DNA of 64,000 nucleotides from the NCBI GenBank assembly GCA_024305405.1, contig JAKNDB010000068.1, positions 8,417,501 to 8,481,500 on the forward strand. Direction: 5' to 3'. Below, piece by piece: positions 51,401 to 63,434 of this stretch. How positions within the stretch are numbered: position 1 is the first letter of the stretch; the number at the start of each line of letters is the position of its first letter. The position numbers and the translations under genes are program-made. The notes beneath the pieces were generated by a model. The model ran no database searches. It saw only the letters and a program-made list of their open reading frames with translations, and was not told the DNA's origin. The stretch comes from Dirofilaria immitis (taxonomy: Eukaryota; Nematoda; Chromadorea; Rhabditida; Onchocercidae).

Positions 51401-54400
51401 TGAAGGCAAAATTAATATTTTATATCGAATTGGATATGATATCTTAAGCCAAACCTTTTTGAAGTAATTGGTTAACCTTTAATCAGCTTACATTTAAGTA
51501 TTAAAAATTTCGAAGCGCAAAGTTTGTTGCTTACCAAGGGCTTAAAAACACTAAAATTAAGCTAAATAATTTATATGCAAGTAACAAATAAAAACATTTT
51601 TTCCAATTTCGGCTGAGGTCACGCTTTCGAACTGTTCATCTAAGCAAATGGAGGCAAACAACATTAAATATAGAAGGAAATGTGGATAACCCAATTTTAT
51701 TTAGATAAAAAGGCAGAATTTGAAAATTTTTGGGAAGCAGGACATAAGCTCCTAGTAATTTTTCATTTGGTTAATCTTTGAAAATCTTTTAATATATTTC
51801 AAAAACGGAGATGAAAAAGCAGTTAAGATGTAGCAAAATCGCATATTATAAACTTATCTGATGCAACATTATTGCGCAACCACTAATGACGATGAATTCA
51901 AAAACTAAAATTAATTATATATTAATCCCAGAGAACAAGTTTATTTTGAACCAGATAACTGATAAAGTATTAGAAAAGGAACTTCCACCTCTTATTCAAT
52001 ACGATTACTGAAGTGACTTGAACGTGGTACTTCAACATATCTTTGTCCAACACTTATTTTACGAATTTCCTTTCCCATATTTAATTTAATTATGATCGTA
52101 TAATATATAACAACATTGTTTTCATGCTTTGTGTAACGATCAAAAAGGAGAAAATAGAGAAGTATACATTATTAACAAAGATGTACGAGTAACAATAATG
52201 CATAGCTCAAGTTCATGTTCTTTTTTTTTTTTTTAACTTATGGATGAAGGTCCCACATAATCTTTTACTCTAAATTTCTATTAACTTGATCTTATCCTGC
52301 AAATTAATAGAAAACAAATAGTTAAGCAGAAAGATAAATAATTACACAATTGTACACGATAGAAATTAAACAATTTTTTAATTTAATTTGGATATAAGTA
52401 AATTATTCCTACTAATAAATTTTTAGTAACAGTAACCAAATATCAGAAGAAAAAAATATTAATTTTAATTTTCTTCAGCTTTTTTCCACAAACTCCTCAA
52501 CATATAGAATAAATATTATGAACTAGTACCAACTGGCGTTGAATCTCACGAAATCAAAGCTAGTCATAAAACCAAGTGAAATATGTGAAACAATAATTAG
52601 TACCAAGAACATCTAATTATCTTTGCGATTCGTAATTTCATTGTCTTATATTTAGAAGCCATAACAATTTTAAGAATGTACTGGAGAATTAACATTATGC
52701 TTTCTGGATTTCATATAGCACACATTATTTCAATTAGATGTAAATAAATATACATGTGCATGCTTTTTAAGAAATATATGTAAATAATCATCTTGCATTG
52801 TACATCTCCAAAGGATAGAATTGTTTATTGTTGACAGGTTTGTCCTTTGCAAATGTATAGTACAAAGTGATTATTTACATTAATATGATGCGATCTGTGT
52901 TACGTTAATCTGAAAATGACGTTAACTGTAAATGGGTTCTCCCATCCTAATTTTTCTCTCCACTTTTCTCTACTTTTATTTCTATCAGAAAAATTGGTCC
53001 GTGAAAAGCGAAAACCGTGCGAAAAGGAAGTTTTATTCATTCAGTGAATCACTCCTTACTAAGTATTTGCTGATAGAAATAAAAGTAAAGAGGAAAATGT
53101 TTATTTATTACTAAAAATAATCCTAATATATAATTTAGAATAAAACTTTATAGGCATTAAAAAACAAACACATTTTAAAATCTTTAAACAGACCGAACAC
53201 AGACATATAAAATGTTCTTAATACAATTGCTATTTGAATGAGTTAGGTGTAAAACGTACTCGAAAAATTGCAAAATACCACAAGCTTCCAAAAAATTAAA
53301 CATTATTTAGTACTTTTCAAAATTTCTTTAACGTTTTCAAAAATTAGTCGAAATACCAAAAATATACCAATGATAATATTACTGATGTCTTTTTAAACAG
53401 ATGCTTCCTAATATGTCTAATTTGAATTAATTTAGATTAAGATATTTCAAGAGCAAAAATGAATGAAAAGAGTGCGGTACCAATAAATTCAACAAATAGA
53501 GAAAATAACGAGCGAAAATGACGTCAATTTTTAAGTGCTGATATTAAGTGAAAGTGATTGAGAATGAAATGAAATATTAGAGTGCTCCTTCCTGCGAGTC
53601 CATTGATCACTTGCACTATGTACCGCGATTTATCGTTTTGCGTACAATGACCCTCTTGCCCCTTGCTGTTCACCTACTTCTTGCACCAATTAATGAATAA
53701 CAAATAAACTACTATTATTAATTTCGCATATCTCTCTTTCCAAAAGATGCATTTCAATCATGTCTAAAGCGATATAATCGTATATACATATACCCAGAAG
53801 TATGACAACGGGCATCTTTACATAGCAGCCATTAATATTTAGAATAAACTGCATACTGAAATGGATAAAGTTTAATATGAAAAATTTTTAACCTAAGCTC
53901 AGCATAGAAGAGCTTTCATTTATTAATTCAGTAACACTTTAGCACTTCAACTTCTTGATATTTTCGAGAAAGAAAAATAGACTTTCGAGCAGATGGAAGA
54001 AAAGTGCAAAATTATAATGGGTGATCGAAGATAGAAATTAAACATATTAATTGCGCTGATAATAACGGCATATGTGTCAGAATTGCACACTACTTGATTC
54101 TGATTAGACAGATATGAGGAAACAATTGCAGAAGAAAGATTCGATGACTATGATTGATCTATATGCATTGATTTCAAGACGGGTAACTTCTTGTCATCGA
54201 GAAGCCCTTCTACTTTTTAGCTGCACATGATTTTGTGCAATTACATTATCAAATTCCATTCATAAGATTTTAGTGGAAAAAATCAAATTAAAAAAACAGA
54301 TTTCACAGTAATCCATAAAAATAAGAGTACAATAGAAAATTGTCACAAAATTGACCTTCACTAATAATTCCATTTCATTAAATACTCGAACATTTCGAAT

Positions 54401-57400
54401 TCTCAAAAACTGCTGCAATATTGATTATGAGAGAGGGAATTTATAAGTGCCTTATCACTTAATATAGAGAATTCATGCACTTCTTGTTCACGTGACTACA
54501 AATAACATTTCGGGGATGCCATAAGGTCACGCATAATATCGTGAGGAATATCATTATAACTGTTAACACTCATAAAAAAATGATAGTTAGCTATTCTCTA
54601 GGGAAAGAGTATTAGTTATCGGTCTCATTTCACTCTCTTTTCATTTCCCAGCTAAATTTCGATGTTATTGTTAATGAGTTTGTCTTTCAGTAGAGGAAAA
54701 TTCGACCAACTGAAAAATTATTAATAAATTGAGCTTCTTTCTATTCCTTTACATATTCCATCAAGCAAGTAAAAATTCTATAAATTTCTTTATTTCAATT
54801 CATCTTTTACAGTGTCAGCTTCTAAGAAAATACTGAACTCTTACTGAATGAAAATAAAAAGAAATTAAAAAATCATCCACAAGTGAATAAAAGATGAGAC
54901 TGTAAAGTAATCTTTACAATAAATAATTATCTGCAAATTTAGTGCTGCTAATCATTTGGCTCAAACATGCTTTTGGAGCACGCAGATTTTCTTAAATTAA
55001 ATTTACTCTTTCCTTCTTCGAGAAATGTAACATGGATCAAAAAAGCGAACAATATTTCCATCTTTCAACTATACGATACTTGGAAGACTATTGTAAACAA
55101 CATATATTAGATTTGAACTAATCATATTGAAATCGATTTCAGTTTTTTGAAGATTACTTACAATAGTCTCATTTTAAAGCCAATTGTTAGCATCAACAAC
55201 ATTATCTATGTTTACCCATTTTATGTGATTGCAGCTCAATCCTTGAGTTTCGTTTTAGGAATAAATTCAGCTATTTTTAATCAGATGTATCTTGCACCCT
55301 ACTATTTTGACTAAGATAAATTATATGACTTTTTGCATAAAAGCACTTACTTTGGTTCCGGGATAAGTTGTCGTTTTCCGATACTTACTAAAACGTTTTC
55401 ACCCAAATGCCAAAATATAACAATCAATGTACTCGCCGCCACTTCCCTTACATCGATGTTCGGATCGACTATCAAATGACAGAGAGTAGGAATCATTCGG
55501 TGTATCTGTGGTTCTATTAATCGCTTTCTGAAATTTAGAATTTGGAAAAGCATCTTTTATTTTTAAAATTCTACCAAATCTCAAATCATTAACAACAAGT
55601 TGAATCCTTTCCTACCAAATTATCTGAATAATTATAGAAGGTTCGTATTTCATACAATTCGAAAACCTTATATTCCAAATCCTTTAAATGCAAACCATTC
55701 TTTCAATTTGAATTAAATATTCATTATTGTAAAAATGCATCTATCACATTTTGAAATGCATTACTTTCACGCATTATTGGAAAATTATATTCACTGAATG
55801 AATTCTTCTTGATATGCAAATTTTTTTGCTTTTTTCAATGGAATGGAAATTTCGAAATCGAAAGGATGAAGAAAAAGGATCCTTGATCTATACATTAAAT
55901 ATCACCATATCAACTAGCATGGCAAGTCAAAGTAATGTTATCATTTAAATAAAAAAGATGAATAGTAGGACTACAGGTTATATTGTTAAAAGTCGACAAA
56001 TTTGGAGTAATTGACAGAGATCAACGATTAAATGTAATGGATGATCTTATCTTCTTTTTTCAACTACGCCAAAATGAAAATAACAATTGAATTTGTCGAA
56101 TAAGAAACTAACATTTTGAAAATAAGATTGAACATTTATAAATCGGGATGAAATATAAATCCGTGTTAAAATTTAGATGCATCAGTTTTTAGAATTGAGA
56201 CTGGCATCAAAAAAAGTATTTTCAACATTAAATCTCTTATAGATATTGATTTTGGATCGTGAAGTGCTCAATTTTTATTTAACAAAACTTACTGGTGTTC
56301 GAGAACTATTCTGATCACATTCATGATGCCGATGCGTACTAACCATTGACGATGATTTAATCCAAATGATATTCTTTCGAGAACCGCCTAAAAGGATGAA
56401 AATAAGTATGACTGAATAAGATGTTTCGTAGTCCCCATCATATGTTACTTGTTTTATCAATACAATGCAGTAGTTTTATTCACAGTTTATTGATAAGTCG
56501 GGCAAAACAGACAGCTTCTGTACCTAAAATAGTACGGAACAATTTAAATAACATCTATTTTGATTTCAACAGAAATTATGCAAGGTAAACTAAAAACAAA
56601 CATAAAAAATTCAGTGGATAGTCGTTGAGCGATCTATCTAAATAAATCAAATTCTTTAATATTTTGATCAAATCGATAACTGATATAAATATGCTTGGAA
56701 AAATATTCTGATTTCTCTTAAATGAATTGAAGCAACTTTAGGCATTATTTAGAGTGACAGCTTATATATGATGAATTAAAAATTCAACGAACAGTGATGA
56801 ACACTAAATAATTTCGAATAACGGTATAGTGCTCATCAATGTCGTTAATCTAAAAGCGACATAAGAAATCTATAATTGGAAGTGTCAGGGAATTTGGATT
56901 TGTTATCAAAATAATAATGATAAACGACCGTAAGAATGAGACAAGAGTGAAGTATCAAGTGAAAAAAAGGATGAGAATATTTCACAAAAACTTCGGAATT
57001 ATTCCAACAAACGAGAAACTGAAGCAAAGATTGTAAGCAATAATACAAAATGGGAATTGTTTGGACTTTACTGTAACACACAGTGAACTTATATGAAAAT
57101 ATAAGAACATCAACTGCTGACTCCTGACCTACTTCCGGCAAAGACATGTGCTGAAGAGCTAAGAGATAGAAATGGACCTATGAATCATTAAAAGATTCAA
57201 TAATAAGGATAATTAGAAGATTCAATAATACAAAATCATATAAAGACTACAAAAATTGATTGCTTTTGATTTTCTAAGATCTTGACTTGTCTATCTCAAG
57301 CGCTGAACTAAAAACCAGAAATACAAACTTTGGTAGTGTTCTTTGACTAAATGTATTTTACCTGAGGACTATAATGCGGCGTATTTGCGAGAGCGGCAAG

Positions 57401-57887
57401 AAGTTGAACCATAGCTTCACGTACACTCTGTTTCGAATCACCCAGACGTTCCACCAAAGCTGTAGCCCGATCCAATAAATATGGTAATATTACATCCGCG
57501 GATACTTCAATTGCTACATCAATAATTTCAACTGCAAGCAAAGCTACCTAAAAAAAAAGTGTCCTAATTTGTTATTATCAAAATTATTTTTAATTTAGAA
57601 ATTTACTGGAAAGAGATAGTTGGATGTAATCGTTTCAATCGTTATATAATGTATGATGCGCAGTGCTACGAAATCTTGTAATTCTAACAAATTTCGCTGT
57701 AAACTTCTCTGACCTTATAATTAGAGCCGGATAACCACTGTACTACTAAATCGCAAAAATCATTAAGAAGTGATGAATCAGATGGAAGTTTGGAAATTTG
57801 TAACTGCGATAGTAGTTGCTGTCCAAGTTCCAGACGTTCACGTGGATCTGAACTGTTTTGTTCCAGTAGTTCACCAAGCCAACTCAT
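39478..57887 (-). CDS. cls (CLASP family): CLASP microtubule plus-end stabilising protein
   Basis: TOG-repeat protein that binds tubulin and promotes microtubule rescue at kinetochores, spindle and cortex. Thirty minus-strand exons: 57714-57887 (ATG 57887), 57362-57548, 56293-56387, 55351-55527, 50886-51028, 47190-47327, 46927-46991, 46579-46670, 46301-46446, 45989-46079, 45786-45901, 45561-45650, 45373-45474, 44933-45062, 44506-44639, 44253-44363, 44015-44091, 43844-43899, 43431-43611, 43015-43260, 42613-42756, 42118-42266, 41867-41909, 41607-41744, 41303-41409, 40961-41131, 40692-40776, 40104-40313, 39714-39833, 39478-39528. With four one-base corrections this is 1257 codons including stop. 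The N-terminal TOG starts MSWLGELLEQ; a second TOG begins near DEAFQQAF; an S/R-rich linker follows (44015-45062). A third TOG starts MELATALSC and the C-terminal TOG ends QKLIEVYVKRM. Introns 51029-55350 and 47328-50885 are unusually long and contain nested open frames. Confidence 0.93.
47531..47826 (+). CDS. Candidate coding exon antisense in a CLASP intron
   Basis: A TATATAG acceptor at 47529-47530 opens a plus-strand frame (KIYTTVHPSTPILP...) that continues to VCTDKKK. With one A added to the A run near 47627-47632 it joins the next frame (MKQQEKYSTLPDTNTVEKL...) to a stop at 47824-47826; a GTATAAG donor three bases before the stop (47821) would instead make it an internal exon. About 98 codons, basic and S/T-rich, GC-richer than its surroundings. 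The complementary strand also has an 84-codon frame with a signal-like start (47536-47790), which I consider the shadow. Family unknown. Confidence 0.35.
47823..47873. repeat. Dispersed direct repeat, copy 1 of 2
   Basis: About 50 bases (ACATACATATTGTACATGTG core, then ACCTACAT and ATGTATACGTA) recur at 48441-48487 with one substitution and small length differences. Both copies lie in the 47328-50885 CLASP intron. Confidence 0.8.
48441..48487. repeat. Dispersed direct repeat, copy 2 of 2
   Basis: Second copy of the repeat at 47823-47873, about 620 bases away, same orientation. It lacks a few bases between the ACCTACAT and ATGTATACGTA blocks. Each copy lies next to an open plus-strand frame. 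Confidence 0.8.
50275..50714 (-). CDS. Nested small secreted protein within a CLASP intron
   Basis: Single-exon frame on the same strand as CLASP, between its fifth and sixth exons. It begins with ATG at 50714 and a clear signal peptide (MRQIAFSPILFLLLCNTV). It reads to a stop near 50584, where one missing base joins it to a 104-codon frame ending at 50275. Corrected length is about 146 residues with cysteines at KKC, TIC, LKC, AKC and NDC, and a conserved-looking segment (YFRPVFHLGPSTFKL). GC content is clearly above the flanking intron. No family was recognised. It may be a nematode-specific secreted gene; the alternative, two unrelated frames, cannot be excluded. Confidence 0.45.
51161..51349 (-). 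CDS. Nested 62-residue protein within a CLASP intron
   Basis: ATG-started frame on CLASP's strand, just upstream of CLASP exon 50886-51028. A TTTTTACAG acceptor lies about 30 bases before the ATG, and an in-frame stop sits between them, fitting a trans-spliced start. The protein (MQLEGKLPFEILQTDLKEV...) has balanced composition and a basic cluster (RKRKKR) in the middle. None of its possible donors matches the phase needed to splice into the adjacent CLASP exon, so it appears to be a separate small gene or the first exon of one. Family not recognised; no signal peptide. Confidence 0.4.
   Translation of the reverse strand: MQLEGKLPFEILQTDLKEVPTNPSNIRILNLRKRKKRSIGFNEMDIYSSIDKVSENILGRVI
52932..53114 (+). 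other. Open frame with signal-like start overlapping an inverted repeat
   Basis: ATG-started 60-codon plus-strand frame (MGSPILIFLSTFLYFYF...) with a basic C-terminal half. It overlaps almost entirely with the 18-bp inverted repeat described separately, so its openness may be incidental. Confidence 0.2.
52971..53087. repeat. 18-bp perfect inverted repeat with 81-base spacer
   Basis: TACTTTTATTTCTATCAG at 52971-52988 is the exact reverse complement of 53070-53087, and pairing extends imperfectly outward. It lies in the 51029-55350 CLASP intron. It could form a hairpin in RNA or be a remnant of a small inverted-repeat element. Confidence 0.75.
53115..55350. other. Remainder of the longest CLASP intron
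   Basis: No coding signal recognised on either strand; AT-rich. The intron ends at the CLASP exon 55351-55527. Confidence 0.5.
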
Positions 57888-59202
57888 TGTCCTTCCAAAA
57901 TTTTCATACAACTTACATCATACTAAATATATGAAAAAAAAAAGAATTATTTCACTCATTATACTTCAGCTATGCATCAAGTTACCGATCATCATGATGA
58001 TAACATCGAATTTTTGAAAGCACCGTAATATATTTTGATACATTTGAAAATTTTGTACATATGATACAATTACTGTAGCTTATAAATCATTGTAAATAGA
58101 AAAAAACAGTACCCTGACAACACTGATTCAGTAGAATACTATAGCAAAAATATGCAAATTTTAAGATATCATTAATGGCTGTGCAAAACTAATTTTCTGA
58201 TTTTCTTCAAATTGAGATTCGTCAAATTTTACGCGGCAAATAAATCAATAACCGAACAAATAAATATTAATTAAAGTTTAAAAACTAGTGTAAGTGAAAG
58301 TACGGAATAAATATATTTCAAATACAATTTGGTATAACAATAATAATGCGTTTAACTGATAAGTAATAGGGTAAGCATTAGGAAGGAAAATAAAAAGTCA
58401 TTTACACTAAATAGAATCTAAAATTTCTTATACTGCGAACAATGTCAACTGCATAAGAAAATTCATATCAGACTGAGAATGTGAAGAGTTATCACATGAA
58501 CAAGTAACTTGCAGACAAGCCAAGTTTGGATATATTAGCTGCAAAGTTACTCAGATATTACATCAGCAAGTTGACATCACTGACAAACAAAGAAATATAA
58601 CTACTAAATTTGAATTTTGTCATCGACTTATGTCAATTACTGATTTGAGATGTGTTTCAGACAGCCTCAAATATCAGTTCTGATTCTGAATCTTTTTACG
58701 AATTTCATATAGATAGCTTACTGTAACGTATGAAAGCTTTAACTAATCAAATACGACAAATCTCATGCTAAAGGAATAAAGCAAAATACTAAATAACAAC
58801 CTGCTCATTAACAAATATTAAATGGAATGATTTGATTTTATAAGTAGATATCGCTAATGAGTGAAATTAAACGAGACATGTATAATGATTTTTCGACTTC
58901 TGCTTTTTGGTTGATTCTCGATTCTCTCATACATTCAATTCTATCCATGAGTTAATTATATCATACTAGAACAAAGTTCGCACTCCCAGCAACCCACTTT
59001 TTTTGAAGGATCTTTACTTGCTTTTCATCAAATGTCTTCTATCTCAAATTAGTTTAATTTAAATAATTATATATTTTAGGAAAACCTTTTTCATTATCAA
59101 ACTTTATTTAACCATAAAAGATATCAATTAATAATGCTATGAATAAGTGAAACTATGAAGATGCACATAAATGTTACAAAGGAAAGTAAAATTGAAATTT
59201 TG
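57888..59202. other. Upstream of CLASP, no gene seen
   Basis: Should contain the CLASP promoter. No clear first exon, TATA motif or coding frame was recognised. Confidence 0.4.
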
Positions 59203-59650
59203 ATGAAAATGAATTTAATAATGATTAGTACCGCAGTGATGACTATGATCCTGGTAATACTGTATTTTAGGATATTAAATTGTATTCCTCGTTTGACCTA
59301 TAACATATATAGGCAAATTTATGAATGAAGAAAGCGGAAATCAAACCAGATTATCATAAAGTAACTGAAGCCGCGGAATGCAAATGAATGAGAAATGAAG
59401 CGATAATGGATTGAGAGGATAATGGATTGAGAGGTAGAGAGATATTAATAAATATTATAAAAAAAGATGCGAAGAAATTTGGAAAGGATGTAAAAGCAAT
59501 GAAGCGCATTGTTCAGGTTTCTTTACCAGTTATGTTTAAGTTTACACTTTTGCCTTCTATCTGCAATTACAGCGTGGAGAGTGCAATCCACCGATCTGCA
59601 CTTTCAACCGGCAGTCAAAAAACAAAAATACTGCTTTCCCGCAGAAATAG
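59203..59650 (+). other. Candidate secreted peptide precursor, frames broken
   Basis: Plus-strand ATG at 59203 starts a frame with a hydrophobic leader (MKMNLIMISTAVMTMIL) that stops at 59326-59328. A later frame ends KAMKRIVQ at 59516 followed by a GTTTCT donor; an ATTACAG acceptor at 59571-59572 opens a 25-residue end beginning RGECNPPICTFNRQ and stopping at 59648-59650. The two parts are joined only if frame errors and a 16-bp tandem duplication (59402-59433) are allowed. Leader plus a short two-cysteine peptide would fit a neuropeptide-like precursor, but the link is speculative. Confidence 0.25.
59402..59433. repeat. 16-bp tandem duplication
   Basis: GATAATGGATTGAGAG occurs twice head to tail at 59402-59417 and 59418-59433. 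Confidence 0.9.
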
Positions 59651-62181
59651 GCAGCATTTAAGAAATTCCCATCAGCTGGAAAAGGAATGAGGCTTTCCAA
59701 TTATATTAATTCTATTTTTAAATCGCTGAATCCTTTATTTAGTGAATTCTCCAGATATATAACAAATTTCTCAGTGCCTAGAAAATTGTTTCATAATCCA
59801 TTAAAGATAGAGGGAAATTTTAGCATCTTAAACTGTAAAATTTCATAACTGGCAGATAATATTATCAATCAAATAAATAGGAATTTATCAGATTAAAAAT
59901 TCAAGAATTAATAGTCATACTTCGAACTTCGGTTGTGTCGTTTCTTTCCATGCGATCACAAAAATTTCTTCATTTAGTTATTTAATAGTGTCATTCCTAC
60001 TAATCATCAAAAAATTCATGATACATTTTGAAGGTATTTTTCTACTGCCTGAATTTAAGTTTATAAGCGAGTCAGAAAACAGCATCAGGTAAAATAATAA
60101 ATTTTGCATCGTTAAAATTTAAGCATTATTATATGCAAAAGCAATAGGTTATAAATCATTTTTGCAGCTCACAACTGTACGAAACAACTTTCATTAGAGA
60201 CCTAAAATGGTTCGCCCGAACAATATAATGCAAAATCGATTTCCATTATGAAAATACAATATTCTCATTTTGCATCTTTTTCGAGCAACTGAATCAATTT
60301 TTACGATTATACATTTTCGAAATGTCAAAAGATGCGTAAAAGTAATCAAATAACAGCCGATATTTCATAGAATGGCGAATAAATCATTTAGAATTCATTT
60401 ATATTACTTATTTAAAGGATATATTGTAATTAATTTGAATTGAAATCAAAAAAGTGGTAATATATATTGTAAATTTGTTGCTAAAACTACTAGAATAAAG
60501 AGTATCTTCTTGATTTATTTTAATTGTATAACTCAATAATATGCATTTGAAAGTATGACATATTGAGTGAGAAAAATACTGGGAAAGAAGCAAGGGTCGA
60601 TTCTCTTAATAAGCAAAAAAATAAAAAAAGCATTGAAGAAATAATTCAAAAACAAAAATAAGGAAAACATTCTAGAAGTTTAACAAAATCTTTCGGCGAT
60701 AAACAAGCGTATGAATGGAGAAGAACTGTTAGACAGATATTTATGTATGTGTGGTCGATGTACTTCATTTTGAGCTTATTGAGTGAATAACATTTTACGA
60801 GAACCTATTTCTCATATATGAGAAAATTGGTAAAATGATGGGATAGATTTCGGAACAGGCTTCAAGCACACCATATTTTGGAATGCGGAGAGACGATTGC
60901 ATTTATTTGGTTAACAGATGTCTAAAGATTTGTATGAAATGAAAAGTCGAATTATTTTTCATCTTCGAAAAATAATTCAATTCATTTCACTTATGAAGAA
61001 CAAGCGATTGATTAGAAGATAAATTCTCTGTCTTTCCACTAATCTTAATTCACCGTATAAATTATGTTTTTTCTTTTTACAAATAGATAATTAACAGCAG
61101 AATTAGCTTTTAATATATCGATCTTTAAATATGCAATCATTTCATTATTGTTCTACCATCAAATATCCCTACCTGAGGATCAAAAAGTAATGATTTGATT
61201 ACTTGTAAATTAAAAATTATTACGTTTTAGAATCGATATGAAACAAACTTGAATTGCTTATTTATTCGGCTCTTACATTTAAGAATGTATTCCGTTGAAT
61301 ACTGCCGAAATTATGAATTAAGAAAGGCATATCAGTTCTCTAAAAAAAATTAAGGAATTTTGAAATTTTTTTTATTTTCTTGAATCAACAGAGTCAATAG
61401 CAGTTAAAATAAGCCGCTTGAAGGGAATTATATCAAATGACTCTTCAGTAATGAATAATCTGTGCTTCTTTGCTATTCCGATCCTTTCAAAAAATCAAGC
61501 TACGAAGATGTCGTACAGCAGAGCGCATCAATACTTCCTTGGAGTTCAACAAGGGTTATTTCAGCTATCACTACTTCCATTACTAGTTTTTGATAATTCA
61601 TTTAGCAAATTTGCATGATGTTTCTATTCATCAAAATCATTGAAAGGAACCTAAAAACTGCGTTGACTTTTACAACATTGAGCTTTGGAGATAATGATAA
61701 AGATCTACACTACTCGTTCTGTAATGATTATTCTGAAGAAACATCATTTTTAATGGCAATGAATTTTTAGAAACTAAGTTAGGGCCAAAAGTATGCAAAA
61801 ATCAGCATGAAATCAAGAATAATGCCATTCACAGAAAATTATTCCTAAATTGTCTTGTTTTGATAGAAAAGAGAAATCGTTGTTCAAATACTCATTGCAG
61901 TGCCTGATCAGAACGCGTAAAAGTAATACATATTCAAAATATTTTCTTCCGATACAAATCTCTACCATCTCTTCGAAGAAATATCAAGAAAAAGAAAAAA
62001 CAAGTTTCTGTGACAATTTTCCAATAAACTAAAAAAATTAATGATCAACCATATCTGAATAATCGTTCTCTACTCATTTCTCTTCTATAAATAAAAAGTT
62101 ATTTGTTTGTTACAAAGCGAAGATATGTATATATATATCCAAAGATTAAAATGGCGAAATTTTGATAGAAAATATCCTTAC
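59651..62181. other. Intergenic with one ambiguous open segment
   Basis: Mostly AT-rich. Around 61392-61617 the plus strand is open for about 75 codons after a good pyrimidine-rich CAACAG acceptor, but part of the minus strand is open too and I cannot choose between them. Confidence 0.3.
60935..60989. ncRNA. Short hairpin, possible small-RNA precursor
   Basis: GAATTATTTTTC (60949-60960) pairs perfectly with 60967-60978 around a six-base loop. After a 5/2-base internal bulge, TGAAATGAA (60935-60943) pairs with TTCATTTCA (60981-60989). The fold is compact like a microRNA precursor but AT-rich and short, so it may be chance. Confidence 0.25.
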
Positions 62182-62299
62182 CCTTAGAAATATGGGTCAT
62201 ATCCTCAATGTAATCACTCTCAATCACATTTGTCCAACTCATTCCTTCTTCTTTTTCGCATTCAAATATGATGAATAACCTCGCAAAAGATTCCCTTAG
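62182..62299 (-). CDS. Probable internal coding exon, family unknown
   Basis: Minus-strand segment bounded by a CCTACAG acceptor and a GTAAGG donor, open throughout: LRESFARLFIIFECEKEEGM then SWTNVIESDYIEDMTHISK. Composition is strongly protein-like while the plus strand is full of stops here. It starts in phase 0 and ends one base into a codon. Flanking exons were not securely identified; open minus-strand frames exist at 62400-62640 but their phases do not fit cleanly. Confidence 0.45.
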
Positions 62300-62655
62300 C
62301 TGTAGGAGTAAAGAACCTTTATTACAGTATAAAGCCTAAAGCATACTACTGAAAGAATCGACCTAAACTAATATAAACATTACAATTCGTAAATGAAGAA
62401 ACTTTTCAGCTTTGTTTTGAGCATGCGATGGCTTCGACATGCTGCTTCAAGAGAAAAGAACCAGAAAGATAGGGATTTCCTTCTTTTAGTTTCTATAAGA
62501 CTTGAATCGAGAGGCTTCTTCGTCGTTTCTATAATTACTAATGCGGTCGACAAGAAAAGTATAATTTACGCATATATTAGTAAACATCGACGGCTATTAT
62601 CAAAAATTAAACTGTTTTCCAAATTTTAATAAGAAAATTGCACTACAATTACCAG

Positions 62656-62905
62656 GAAGAAAAATGAGCATAGATGAATTCCGAGAATACGTGGACAAAA
62701 AAAAAAGCCAACAACATATCATAACGGATAATCCTCTACGTCAGCGACACGCCAGTTCCTTACGAATTTATACAACAAACAGTAAAAAAAATGGATAGGT
62801 ATGAAACTTCAGTGAATGTTTACTTCTTCTTTTCTCTGATCTCTTACACAGGAAGATTCAACTAGCATGAAAGGGAAAAAATCAAAAAGAAGAATATTTT
62901 TTTAA
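62656..62905 (+). other. Candidate two-exon coding segment, family unknown
   Basis: An ACCAG acceptor precedes an ATG at 62664 whose 44-codon frame (MSIDEFREYVDKKK then DNPLRQRHASSLRIY) has good composition. A GTATGA donor follows its stop by zero bases, and a CTTACACAG acceptor opens a second short basic frame (EDSTSMKGKKSKRR) ending at 62905. Two long A runs (about 62696-62706 and 62783-62791) make the frame uncertain. It converges on the minus-strand gene at 63009. Confidence 0.3.
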
Positions 62906-63008
62906 AACGAGTATTTTTATTCCTATAAAATAGTACTTATTATAGTCCGTATAAAAAAGCTAAATTTTCAGACTTTTATGAAGTTTTTTTGACTTGTTGT
63001 AATTTGTT

Positions 63009-63434
63009 TCACTTCTTATCTTTTGATCGGACATTTGGCATAGGAGAAAATACTTGCTGATATATACGCTCTTCTAAGTAACTAGCAAATTGATGGAAAC
63101 CTATCAATGAAGAAGTTAGTCTTCCATTCTCTAATCCAAAGACAATTAATTTTAGATTCTCTACTTGTAAATCATTTAATAATTTCACGAAGATTTTAAA
63201 TTCAAACTATTGGTGGTAGAGAAACTACTGACCCAAAATTTTATAACTTCGAAGTGCGAAGTCATTAAAATCAATAAAAGTGATGCTTACAGGACGAATG
63301 AATGATCGATTTTCAATTACATAAAATAACACAGCACGGCCGTAGTCATCAGCTCGCACGAATAATATATTTGTATTTCTATTCAACGCAAACAAATATG
63401 AAAATTCGATGCCGAAAGCCTTACTTAGTCTCAT
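63009..63434 (-). CDS. Two-exon protein, family unknown
   Basis: Exon 63291-63434 begins at ATG (MRLSKAFGIEFSYLF...) and ends at a GTAAGC donor; exon 63009-63206 follows a CAATAG acceptor, in phase 0, and ends with TGA. Together 113 residues, with no frame correction needed: FALNRNTNILFVRADDYG in exon 1 and FKIFVKLLNDLQVENLK, LIVFGLENGRL in exon 2, closing in a lysine-rich tail (SKDKK). Alternating hydrophobic and charged residues suggest a folded soluble domain. No signal peptide or transmembrane segment. There is no acceptor within 90 bases upstream of the ATG, so this is probably the first coding exon. I do not recognise the family. Confidence 0.65.
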
